This document shows positions 41,396-49,005 of a stretch of DNA of 64,000 bases, piece after piece. The stretch lies in assembly GCF_025141175.1 (NCBI RefSeq), contig NZ_CP081157.1:53404-117403 (forward strand), written 5' to 3'. A program made the translations under genes and the position numbers. Every line of letters begins with the position of its first letter. The first letter of the stretch is position 1. Origin of the DNA: Jannaschia sp. M317 (GTDB lineage Bacteria > Pseudomonadota > Alphaproteobacteria > Rhodobacterales > Rhodobacteraceae). A model generated the notes under the pieces. That model ran no database searches. It saw nothing but the letters and a program-made list of their open reading frames with translations, and was not told the DNA's origin.

Positions 41396-42105
41396 TCGTC
41401 GATGCGCTTCTCGAGCGCGTCAAGCTCCTCGACGAGTAGAACGCGGGCGAAGGCGCTGAGCACCTGCCCCGTCGAATGGATTCGCAGGGGGTCGTGAATG
41501 CCCTTGTGCACTTCGCGGACCTGTTCGACCGAGAGGTTCATCGTCGTGCGTCCGAAGGCCGGACCTTCCCCGCGGGAATCCTCCAGTCGCGGCGCTGCTA
41601 AATCGGTGTAGCTGCTCCAGTCGTCGGCATCGCGCAACTCGCGCATGCGTACCAGAACGGCCTTCTGCAACGCCTTCTGGATGTAAGCAACGGACACGCC
41701 CGCGACTTCGGCCATATCGTCGATGCGCGCGGTGTCCGCGAGAAGGACACGCATATGGAAGGCCGGCTTTTCACCCCCCTGCCCTGCCGTTTCCGTTTCT
41801 GCCGAATCCGATTTTACTGCGCGCGACCGCGTTCGACGCGGCTTGCGCGCCTTCGGGGCAGCTTTTGAGTTCGGCGTAGGCTCAGGCTTTACCTCGGGTT
41901 TTGAAGTAGGTTGGGCATGACCTTCCACATCAATGGTTTGCGGTGGTGGCGTCTCCGTTGCAACTTTAGGCACCGCCTTGGCCTCCTCCCCCACCGGGCG
42001 TGCTTCCATGTATTTTGCCGCGCTTACGGCAAGTGTTTCTGCACGCGCGTGCCTATCGGCGTTGGACACGCCAATACCGGTTCTCTGCGGCACTTTCCTG
42101 ATCAT
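41392..42105 (-). CDS. VirC2-like ribbon-helix-helix protein
   Basis: 237 residues. A low-complexity Pro/Lys/Ala-rich N-terminal half (TPPPQTIDVEG, then APKARKPRRTRSR) leads to a folded C-terminal half starting FHMRVLLADTARIDDMAEVA and GVSVAYIQKALQKAVLVRM, which looks like a ribbon-helix-helix DNA-binding unit. It is translationally coupled to the VirC1-like ParA gene upstream (4-base overlap). In Agrobacterium the VirC1-VirC2 pair binds next to the T-DNA border and boosts relaxosome activity. The pairing and position here support a similar role, or a partition role. Sequence identity to VirC2 is not obvious. Confidence 0.6.
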   Translation of the reverse strand: MIRKVPQRTGIGVSNADRHARAETLAVSAAKYMEARPVGEEAKAVPKVATETPPPQTIDVEGHAQPTSKPEVKPEPTPNSKAAPKARKPRRTRSRAVKSDSAETETAGQGGEKPAFHMRVLLADTARIDDMAEVAGVSVAYIQKALQKAVLVRMRELRDADDWSSYTDLAAPRLEDSRGEGPAFGRTTMNLSVEQVREVHKGIHDPLRIHSTGQVLSAFARVLLVEELDALEKRIDD

Positions 42106-42902
42106 GCCACGACCTCCTCACGGTTCTTCACAGCGGTCTCGATATCGACGAGAAGCTCCTCGCAATAGTCAAGCGCCGCCCTGACGTGACCGGCAGCCAA
42201 CCGGCTGCGCGGATCGGAGGCGTAAGTATCGCGGACTACCGTCAGAGGCCCTGACAACGGCATGCGCCGGAAGGTCTGACTGGTTGGGACCGGCGTGGGC
42301 AGCATCGGCATGCGTTTGACGACCTCGTAGACTTCCAGATCCTGAGCGTGGACCTTGTCGCGCGCGCGGGCCAGCTCCGCCTCGTTGGCGGCAGTGACGA
42401 GAGCCATCGCCTTGGGTGGCGCGTTCAGCATCACCACGCCGCGCAATGGTTCGGGAAAACCCTCGGCCAAGGTTGCGGCCATCCGGTCGATCCAATCCAG
42501 CGTTTTCTGCACGGCGACGAAGTCGCTCTGCGTCGGCACGGCTGGAACGATGATCATGTCGGCTGCGAGGGCGAGGTTCTCTGTCTCGGGATTCTCGCCT
42601 GGCCGGGTGTCGATCAGCACGAGATCGATCCCTTCCTCCTCCCAGCCGTTGAGCGCTTCATAGAGCGCGTCGACAGTATCTGGGATCGGACCGATCGTGA
42701 GTCCTTCGGGCCAGGAAACGCGGGTTAGCCCGTTCCAGTCCGCAGCGTCCGACTTCGCTCTCCATTCGGTCAGTTGTTGGTCGGTATCTCCATCAAGAGC
42801 ATGGACCCGAAGTCCGCGCGCGAGCGCGCCCGATGCGAGCATCTGTATCAAGGTGGTCTTTCCGGAGCCGCCCTTGGTGGACAGCGAAGTGACGGTAATC
42901 AT
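42102..42902 (-). CDS. VirC1/ParA-type ATPase
   Basis: 266 residues. Deviant Walker A LSTKGGSGKTTLIQML, Walker A' LVLIDTRPGENPETEN and LIIVP-like MIIVPAVPTQSD identify the ParA/MinD family. The arrangement DGDTDQQLTEWR near residue 40 and DTRPG matches VirC1 and other short ParAs better than RepA, which carries an N-terminal DNA-binding domain absent here. VirC1 recruits the relaxosome to the cell pole and the coupling protein. It could also partition the plasmid. The ATG at 42902 begins MITVTSLSTKGG. Confidence 0.8.
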   Translation of the reverse strand: MITVTSLSTKGGSGKTTLIQMLASGALARGLRVHALDGDTDQQLTEWRAKSDAADWNGLTRVSWPEGLTIGPIPDTVDALYEALNGWEEEGIDLVLIDTRPGENPETENLALAADMIIVPAVPTQSDFVAVQKTLDWIDRMAATLAEGFPEPLRGVVMLNAPPKAMALVTAANEAELARARDKVHAQDLEVYEVVKRMPMLPTPVPTSQTFRRMPLSGPLTVVRDTYASDPRSRLAAGHVRAALDYCEELLVDIETAVKNREEVVA

Positions 42903-43080
42903 GGTGCGAGCCTCGTCTATGCCTGTATGTGTGCAGCACTTCCGCCGGATGACCTGATACGTGTCGCTCCGATGTGTGCCGTCGTTGTGCAGGAAGTGTT
43001 TCTGCTGCCGCGCAAGATGACAAGATGGAACCTGACAATATGCAGTAGTGTGGCACACATGTACCCGTTACCAAAAACAC

Positions 43081-43334
43081 AGGTATGCAGGATGCATATA
43101 TTAGATATCGGAAAACGCGACGTATGAATGTGATATCCAAGGCGCAAGAATCATGTAAACGTACGCTGGGAAAGCACATGCAAGGATGCATTATGTCGGA
43201 ACTATCCGCGCGATAGGTAGTATGCATTACGCTGGACGTGGAATGACGGAAAGCGGTATCAAAAATCCAGTATGAAGGATGCAGTATGTTGGACGCGGGA
43301 CATTATAGTGTCATAACTAAAGTATGCATTCCGA
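43081..43334. repeat. Five iteron-like motifs around a GGATGCATTATG core
   Basis: Related motifs recur within 250 bases: GGTATGCAGGATGCATATA (43082-43100), AAGGATGCATTATGTCGGA (43182-43200), GGTAGTATGCATTACGCTGG (about 43216-43235), AGTATGAAGGATGCAGTATG (about 43269-43288) and AGTATGCATTCCG (43321-43333). Three are followed by a (G)TCGGA or GCTGGACG-like tail. They fill the divergent gap between the VirC1/C2-like operon and the candidate oriT, and are likely binding sites for the VirC2-like or VirC1-like protein, either overdrive-like or parS-like. Confidence 0.6.
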
Positions 43335-43503
43335 TACCGAGAGCGCTTGCTGGGTAGATCAAGAGCCATCGTTGATGAGGCATTAAGTCTCGACTTGTTA
43401 TAGCCTTGTGCGACCCGTTCTAGGCCATGCTGAAGCTTTCTGAGCGATGCCAGATGACTGCGGCGCGCGTTGTTGGATGATTGATGGGTCGGGCTGCACC
43501 CGA

Positions 43504-43566
43504 CGGCACTTTGGGCCTTGGCCCAAAGTGCCGCAACGGACCCCCTGTGGGGGACGTTGACAGGAA
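43504..43566. other. oriT: Candidate origin of transfer (oriT)
   Basis: A perfect 14-bp inverted repeat (CGGCACTTTGGGCC at 43504-43517, GGCCCAAAGTGCCG at 43520-43533) is followed by a small CCCCC/GGGGG hairpin. Then comes TTGACAGGAAT (43557-43567). TGACAGGA is the start of Agrobacterium T-DNA borders and, read on the other strand (TCCTG followed by TCA), resembles the nic site of MOB-P relaxases. It lies directly upstream of the VirD1-, VirD2- and VirD4-like genes. The predicted nick would be on the minus strand between 43561 and 43560. Confidence 0.62.
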
Positions 43567-43616
43567 TGGTATCTTGTATGACATTTTTGGACAGTCGAGC
43601 AGGGAGGGCTGACGAC

Positions 43617-44189
43617 ATGGCAGCTCGGCTCGGGAAAGATGACCGCCAGAAGGTTCTAAACCTTGCCTCAGAAGGACATTCCGATGCTGAGATCGCCCGT
43701 CGGTACGGCTGCTCCAGGCAAACGGTGGCGCGCATCCGTCAATGTGCGGTCGCTTCGGATCGGACGTCCAAGGGTCGGATCATCCAAGCTCGGGTGACGC
43801 CCCAAGAAGCAGACGCCTTCGCAACAATGGTTGACGAAGCGGGGACGACGACGTCCGACATGCTGCGCCGGATGATCCGTTTGTCGGCCGGAGTTGCTGA
43901 TTTTAGGGCGGACGAACTCGAGGAACTGGGTCGGACGTCACGCGAACTGAACGCGCTGGCACGCAACCTCGTCCAACTCCTGCGCCTCGGTCATGTCGGA
44001 AAGCTGCGCTGGAACGCGCGCGACGCTGCGCTGGTCGGGCGTCTATCGGAGCGCACGGAGGAGGTCGCGCGGGCCGTCCAGGCGCTGCGGGCGGCGTCCA
44101 TGCGGGGCGCCTTCGTGCGTACCGAGCTGATCGGCGCGACGCTCCCTGAAGATAGTCGACGACCAAATGGTGTCGAGACCGATGGCTGA
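43617..44189 (+). CDS. VirD1/MobC-like relaxosome accessory protein
   Basis: 190 residues. Residues 10-45 form a helix-turn-helix (SEGHSDAEIARRYGCSRQTV), followed by a ribbon-helix-helix/MobC-like half with MLRRMIRLSAGVADFRADEL and ELNALARNLVQLLRLG. The phrase LNALARNLVQ is typical of relaxosome accessory proteins that help the relaxase at oriT. AGGGAGGG supports the ATG at 43617, deciding against a longer ORF reaching into the oriT. The 3' end overlaps the relaxase gene by 23 bases. Confidence 0.72.
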   Translation: MAARLGKDDRQKVLNLASEGHSDAEIARRYGCSRQTVARIRQCAVASDRTSKGRIIQARVTPQEADAFATMVDEAGTTTSDMLRRMIRLSAGVADFRADELEELGRTSRELNALARNLVQLLRLGHVGKLRWNARDAALVGRLSERTEEVARAVQALRAASMRGAFVRTELIGATLPEDSRRPNGVETDG

Positions 44190-46038
44190 CCGCGGGACCG
44201 TCCAAGATGCGGTGATCGGCGAGGTTCTGCTCGGACTGGGACGGAACGCCCGCGGGATCCACGGTCGTGGGCCGCGCGCGCTCGGAAGCGGGCGTGGCGG
44301 GGCAGGGGGCTTGGCTGCAGGTCTAGCCGGAAACGTACTGCGGGTGCCGCAGAGCGTGGTGAAGCGGGTGGCGCAAGGTGGATGCCATACGCCGGCCGAG
44401 CTGCGGCGGCAGGCGGATTACGTGCTGCGCGACGAGGCCCGGATGTCGGCATGGAGTAACCAGATCGGCGTGGATCGATCTCTGGAGGCCGAGGGCGTTG
44501 AGGCCATCGTCGCGGATTGGTCGGCTTCTTGGGCCGGCGCGCCCAAGCGGGGCCATACCGACCATCTGATCCTAAGCTTCCCCCAGAACACCGATCCCAA
44601 GGTCGCGGAGGCCATCGCGCGTGATTGGGGCCAGACGCTGTTCGCAAGCGGCGAGCATCGGGACCGCTACCGTTACGTGGCTGCACTACATGCCAATACC
44701 GAGCATGTGCATGCGCATTTCATCGTCGATAAGGTCGGCATGGATGAAGGACGGTTCCTGTCGATCAGTCGTCATTCGGAGATCACCTACGATCTGATGC
44801 GCGAGCTGCACGTTGCCGTAGCGGCCGAGCACAGACTGGCGCTCAACGCCACATCACGGCTCAGCCGCGGCATCGTTGAGCATGCGCCGCGACAAGCCGA
44901 TATCCCAGCCGCGCACCTTGAGGGACGAACGCCATTCATGGCGGGGATGGCGGAGGCGGAGCGCGATGCGCGGCTCGAGGTCGTGCGCGGCTTTGCCGAG
45001 GACTACGCGCGGTTGGCGGAGGTCGCGGGGTTCGCGGGCCCGGATGAGGATGGATTCATGGAGCGCCTTTCTAAGGCCGCGCGGTCGGCGGCGGATGCGC
45101 TTGGACGAGGGGAGATGATCATGGCGGGGTTCGAGGCGGTCGGCTTGGCGGAGCGGGATCCGGCAGCGCGGCTGACGGCAGCTTGTGAGGCGCTGGAACG
45201 CGAGGCCGAGCGGACTTGGACGGCGATCCGGGACATGGAAAGCTGTGCGGAGAAGGCGGAACTGGAGCATCTGCTCGCCGCGAAGGCCGAGGCAGTGCAG
45301 GCGGTGCTGGGTCAGAATGTGCTGGCCGGACACGAGCCGCTATCGCGCGGAACGGATGTTCATTCGGTTCCCATGATACACGCGCTGCGCACGCTCGCGG
45401 ACGGGCAGGGGGAGGCGACGCGATCGGCGGAACGTGCGTTGAATGCTCTCCAGGACCGCGTCGAGGTGGCGCTCACCCCGCATGCGTCGCTGCTGGAGCG
45501 ATCCGAGGTGACGGCCGAGGAGGTGGCGGCACGTTTCGCCTGGCCGAGCCGAAGCGCGCAGGCGATCGAGGCGGGGCGTCCCGCAGGCGAAGAGCGCGCG
45601 GCCTGGGATGCGATGGAGCAAGCCGCGCGAGGCGCAGCGGTGCGGGCGGCGGCCGAGCTGGCTATGACGCCCGAGCTGCGCGAGCCAGTCGCGCGGGCCG
45701 CGTTGTCGACCGCGTCCGCATCGGCCCGCCTTGCGGAAGTCGACGTGGTTCGGGAGTTCGTTCGCGCCGTGCAGGGCGAGATGGGCGAGGAGAAGACGGA
45801 GGCGGTGGTCGCGGGGCAGGGGGGTGCGCTGTCTGATCACGTCGCTGATCCCGGCCTGCGTCACGTCGTGCGATCAGAGCTGACCGCTTTGGCCGCCGCC
45901 GGCTGGGACGCCGAACCAGAGGCGCGAGACAGCGCCACCGTGGGAGCGGCGCGTGAGCGCATGATGGTGTTCGACTTGGCCGCGCGCGCGCAGGAGGCGC
46001 GGAGCCGGACGGCGCCGGAGCATGGACTGGAGCTTTGA
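44167..46038 (+). CDS. VirD2-like relaxase
   Basis: 623 residues. The N-terminal relaxase domain has a candidate catalytic Tyr (RRQADYVLRDE, Tyr85), a His in GHTDHLILSFP and the three-His metal site ALHANTEHVHAHFIVDK. These are the motifs of MOB-P/VirD2-type nicking enzymes. A helical Ala/Glu-rich C-terminal half of about 380 residues follows and may carry the secretion signal. It nicks oriT, stays bound to the 5' end and is led through the type IV channel. The ATG at 44167 gives the longest form. The ATG at 44182 is an alternative. The gene sits between the VirD1-like gene (overlap) and virD4. Confidence 0.85.
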   Translation: MVSRPMADRGTVQDAVIGEVLLGLGRNARGIHGRGPRALGSGRGGAGGLAAGLAGNVLRVPQSVVKRVAQGGCHTPAELRRQADYVLRDEARMSAWSNQIGVDRSLEAEGVEAIVADWSASWAGAPKRGHTDHLILSFPQNTDPKVAEAIARDWGQTLFASGEHRDRYRYVAALHANTEHVHAHFIVDKVGMDEGRFLSISRHSEITYDLMRELHVAVAAEHRLALNATSRLSRGIVEHAPRQADIPAAHLEGRTPFMAGMAEAERDARLEVVRGFAEDYARLAEVAGFAGPDEDGFMERLSKAARSAADALGRGEMIMAGFEAVGLAERDPAARLTAACEALEREAERTWTAIRDMESCAEKAELEHLLAAKAEAVQAVLGQNVLAGHEPLSRGTDVHSVPMIHALRTLADGQGEATRSAERALNALQDRVEVALTPHASLLERSEVTAEEVAARFAWPSRSAQAIEAGRPAGEERAAWDAMEQAARGAAVRAAAELAMTPELREPVARAALSTASASARLAEVDVVREFVRAVQGEMGEEKTEAVVAGQGGALSDHVADPGLRHVVRSELTALAAAGWDAEPEARDSATVGAARERMMVFDLAARAQEARSRTAPEHGLEL

Positions 46039-46042
46039 TCCG

Positions 46043-48142
46043 ATGATCACGTCGATGGAGAGCCGCTGGCGCTACCCGCTGGCCGCCGCGGTCGGGCTTG
46101 CGGGTGGCGCGGTGCTGGGGCTGGCGCTCGCCACGCTGGCCGCGATGACGATGCTGCGCGAACCGCTAGAGACTTTTGCCTTCGCGGAGCCGTGGTTCCT
46201 GCGATGGTCGACGGACGAGCTCGAAGCCAACCCGGCAGTGCTGCGCTCGGTTTGGATGCTCACGCTGGGCCCGATGGTCGTACTCGCGGCGCTCGGCCTC
46301 GTTTCCGCTTGGCGCGGCGGGCTGACGGATTACGACGACGCGCATTTCCAGTCGGTGCGCGAGATGCGGCGCAACCGGATGGTCTCGGGGCTCGACCGGG
46401 GCGGCTTCCTCTATGGTAAACTCGGGCGGCCTGAGAAGGCCGGGAGGTTCGTCTCGGCCACGCCGGACCGCTTTCCGCATGCGATCATGATCGCGCCCAC
46501 GGGGCGGGGCAAGAACGTCGGCTTCGTGTTCCCCAACCTCATGCATTTCCGCGGCAGCGCCGTGGTTCTGGACGTCAAGGGAGAGAACTTCGCCACGACC
46601 TCGATCCACCGGACGAGAGCCTTGGGCAACAAGGTGTGGTACTTTTCGCCCTTCGACTACGTCGACGCATCGGACGTGGGAGATGAAGATGGCGAGGACG
46701 GGCAGGGGGGCGAGGTCCGGACCCGCACGCACCGCTTCAACCCGCTGGCGCGCATTGCGGCGCTGCCGTCCACCGAGCAGCAGTTCACCGCCATCAACAC
46801 GATGACGGACCTGTTCCTGTCGGTGGAATCCAAGGACGCCGAGAGCTTCTTCCAGGCCGGTCGGTCGCTCTTCGTGGTCGCCTGCCTGCGGGCCATCGAG
46901 ACCGGCACGCCCACCATCGGCGAGGCGCTGCGAATCATGAATGGCGGCGGAGCCAAGAAGGAGAGCTACCGCCTGATTGCGGAGGAGACCGGGATCGCGG
47001 TGGTGCGCGAGGTGTTCCTCGGCATGGCCGATCAGATCGACAAGATCCTCGACAGCTACGTGTCGGTAATCCGCGGCGCGGGTCTGCAACTCTGGCTCGA
47101 CCCGGCGGTCGACCGGGCGACGAGCGCGTCGGATTTCAACCTCGCCTCGTTCCGGCGCGAGGCGCAGACGCTCTACATCGCGATCCAGCCCGAGGAGTTG
47201 CGCACGCTTGCGCCTTTGGTGCGGCTCCTCTTCGCCGATGCCATCGCCTCGCTGCAACGCGCTCAGCCCGGTCCGGGCGAGCCGCATCCCGTTATGTTCG
47301 TCCTCGACGAGTTCGACCAGCTCGGCCGCCAGCCCAACGTGTTGCAGGCGCTCAAGACCATCCGCTCCTACGGGGGACGGTTCTTCATCGTCACGCAGTC
47401 GATCCCCGGGCTGGAGAGTGTCTACGGCGAGACTGACCGGCGCGCGCTGCTCGCGGCTGCGGGCGTGCAGATCTACATGACGCCCCAGGACGACCGAACG
47501 GCGGACGTCCTTTCGAGCGCGCTTGGGAGGACGACCATTGTCGCCAAGACCCGCAGCCAGGGGGCGGTGCAGAGGCTGGACGAGAGTGGCAATGTCTCGC
47601 GGCGCTCCGAGGAGCGGCCCTTGGTCTCCCCGTCCGAGACGCTGCGTCTCGACACGTCAAAGGTGCTGATCCTCCCCGAGGGACAGTACCCGATCCTGGC
47701 GGACCGGATCACCCACTACGCCGACCGGCACTTCAAGCGCATCGACGCGGCCCGGGCGGGCCATCCGCTGCCGTACCCGCCCGCGACCGTCCCGGCGCCG
47801 TCCCGGCCGCGCAAGATGCGCGCGTTCCTGTCGGAGGGGCAGGAGGCGGGCGCCGCCCTCGACCTGGTTGACGGCGCGGAATTCGCGGCCGAAGCGAAGG
47901 GAGGCGTCGCCGCAGTAGGCGACCGGGCGCGGGCGCGACCAAAGGGACGGCGCGCGCCGCCGGTTAGGAGCGATGACGTCGGCGTTGGCGAACAAATCGA
48001 CCAAGCCGAGCCCGCGGTCGCTGAGGACGTGTCAGGGCTGACGGGCGAGCTGGGCCCTGATCCTGTCCCGGAGATCATCCCGACCAAACCGCCACGTCGC
48101 CGACCTCCGGCGCGTCGTGTGGCCATCGACGAAGACGCCTGA
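46043..48142 (+). CDS. virD4: VirD4/TraG-type coupling protein
   Basis: About 699 residues. Two N-terminal membrane helices are followed by the nucleotide-binding domain: Walker A IMIAPTGRGKNVGFVFP, then DVKGENF and Walker B PVMFVLDEFDQLGRQPN, FIVTQSIPGLESVYG and DDRTADVLSSALGR. It links the relaxosome to the VirB channel. An acidic insert (DVGDEDGEDGQGGE) sits in the ATPase domain. The C-terminal 120 residues are disordered and basic. GGAG 10 bases upstream supports the ATG at 46043. An ATG at 46022 inside the relaxase gene is an alternative. It completes the transfer operon. Confidence 0.92.
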   Translation: MITSMESRWRYPLAAAVGLAGGAVLGLALATLAAMTMLREPLETFAFAEPWFLRWSTDELEANPAVLRSVWMLTLGPMVVLAALGLVSAWRGGLTDYDDAHFQSVREMRRNRMVSGLDRGGFLYGKLGRPEKAGRFVSATPDRFPHAIMIAPTGRGKNVGFVFPNLMHFRGSAVVLDVKGENFATTSIHRTRALGNKVWYFSPFDYVDASDVGDEDGEDGQGGEVRTRTHRFNPLARIAALPSTEQQFTAINTMTDLFLSVESKDAESFFQAGRSLFVVACLRAIETGTPTIGEALRIMNGGGAKKESYRLIAEETGIAVVREVFLGMADQIDKILDSYVSVIRGAGLQLWLDPAVDRATSASDFNLASFRREAQTLYIAIQPEELRTLAPLVRLLFADAIASLQRAQPGPGEPHPVMFVLDEFDQLGRQPNVLQALKTIRSYGGRFFIVTQSIPGLESVYGETDRRALLAAAGVQIYMTPQDDRTADVLSSALGRTTIVAKTRSQGAVQRLDESGNVSRRSEERPLVSPSETLRLDTSKVLILPEGQYPILADRITHYADRHFKRIDAARAGHPLPYPPATVPAPSRPRKMRAFLSEGQEAGAALDLVDGAEFAAEAKGGVAAVGDRARARPKGRRAPPVRSDDVGVGEQIDQAEPAVAEDVSGLTGELGPDPVPEIIPTKPPRRRPPARRVAIDEDA

Positions 48143-48149
48143 CAACTTG

Positions 48150-48554
48150 TCAGGCGAGTTCGACGCCCTCCGCGTCGGCGGCGCGCCGGAGCGCGCGGTC
48201 TGCCGTCGTCAATGGCAGGGCACGGGTCTGGGCCAGAGCGAGATAGGCTGCGTCGTAGGCGGTCAGGCGGTGTCGCGTGGCGAGGGCGACGATGCCCGCG
48301 TCGCCGACCGCGCCCATGTCCACCGCCTCCAGCGGAAGACGGCGCAGACGTAGCAGTGAGGGAACAATCTCGGCCTCGGGCAAGCGTCCACGCCGTGCGG
48401 CCATCAGGAGGATGTTGCGCAACTCGTGCCAGATGAGGCCGGGTACGACGCCGCCCTCGGCCGCCACGCGGTGCAGGATCGCGTCAGCTGCGGCATTGTC
48501 CTCGTCTGGCAGCACCCAAACGGCGGCCACGGAGGCATCGACAATGAGACTCAC
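48150..48554 (-). CDS. vapC: VapC-type PIN-domain toxin
   Basis: About 134 residues with the PIN pattern: SLIVDASVAAVWVLPDED (first Asp), PGLIWHELRNIL (Glu), LTAYDAAYLALA (Asp pair) and ALPLTTADRALRRAA. VapC toxins cut tRNA or rRNA. The GTG at 48554 has GAGG 8 bases upstream and follows the antitoxin stop by 10 bases. An ATG at 48578 inside the antitoxin end is an alternative. Together with the 48565 gene it forms a stabilising toxin-antitoxin pair between the transfer operon and the copper island. Confidence 0.85.
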   Translation of the reverse strand: MSLIVDASVAAVWVLPDEDNAAADAILHRVAAEGGVVPGLIWHELRNILLMAARRGRLPEAEIVPSLLRLRRLPLEAVDMGAVGDAGIVALATRHRLTAYDAAYLALAQTRALPLTTADRALRRAADAEGVELA

Positions 48555-48564
48555 GTGTGCCGCC

Positions 48565-48804
48565 TCAGCGCCGGCCATCGTCGCGCCAAGAAATCAGCTC
48601 GTCGGTGGTGGTGGGCTTGAGGCCCGCCCGCGCTGCGAGGATGTCAGCCACCGCGGCCCGCGCGTCGCCGGTCCGCGCGACGGGCACCAGCCGCGCCACG
48701 GGCACGTCGCCACGCGCAATCGTGACCTCTTCGCCGGCCTCAACGCGGGCGAGGAGCTCGCTGAGCCGAGTCTTGGCTTCGCCGGTCTTGATGACGGTGG
48801 GCAT
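48565..48804 (-). CDS. Phd/YefM-type antitoxin of the VapC pair
   Basis: 79 residues: MPTVIKTGEAKTRLSELLAR, then VEAGEEVTIARGDVPVARLV and TTTDELISWRDDGRR at the C-terminus, which would wrap the toxin. The ATG at 48804 gives the standard family start; the longer frame upstream crosses the operator. A perfect palindrome (48854-48872) lies about 50 bases upstream and is the likely autoregulatory site. Confidence 0.83.
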   Translation of the reverse strand: MPTVIKTGEAKTRLSELLARVEAGEEVTIARGDVPVARLVPVARTGDARAAVADILAARAGLKPTTTDELISWRDDGRR

Positions 48805-48853
48805 GGCGGCCTCCAAAGTTCTGCAGAAGGCAAGATAGGGCGCTAGGGAGGAG

Positions 48854-48872
48854 TTGGTCAAGACTTGACCAA
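48854..48872 (-). promoter_or_regulatory. Palindromic operator upstream of the VapBC-type operon
   Basis: TTGGTCAAG and CTTGACCAA are perfect complements around one base, 19 bp in all. AT-rich DNA with two copies of TATGTAAT (48879-48897) follows on the upstream side and probably holds the promoter. Autorepression by the antitoxin-toxin complex is the usual role of such sites. Confidence 0.62.
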
Positions 48873-48944
48873 GTTAAATATGTAATCCGTATTATGTAAT
48901 AATAGAAAAGTTGAACGCTCGAACAGCGCCTGACATGAAGGCTG

Positions 48945-48975
48945 TTGACCTTCCCCCCACCGGAACCCCCATCTT
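48945..48975 (+). promoter_or_regulatory. CueR-type promoter a (for copA)
   Basis: -35 TTGACC at 48945-48950, 19-bp spacer TTCCCCCCACCGGAACCCC, -10 CATCTT at 48970-48975. The -35 plus the start of the spacer reproduces the E. coli copA promoter (TTGACC followed by TTCCCC), and GGAA forms the other half-site. Confidence 0.8.
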
Positions 48976-49005
48976 CTTGGCCAAGCCTGACCGCAGGAGG
49001 TGGCC

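Noticed and set aside
43081..43334. CRISPR array
   Set aside because: The repeats are short, degenerate and irregularly spaced, with no constant spacer length and no cas genes.
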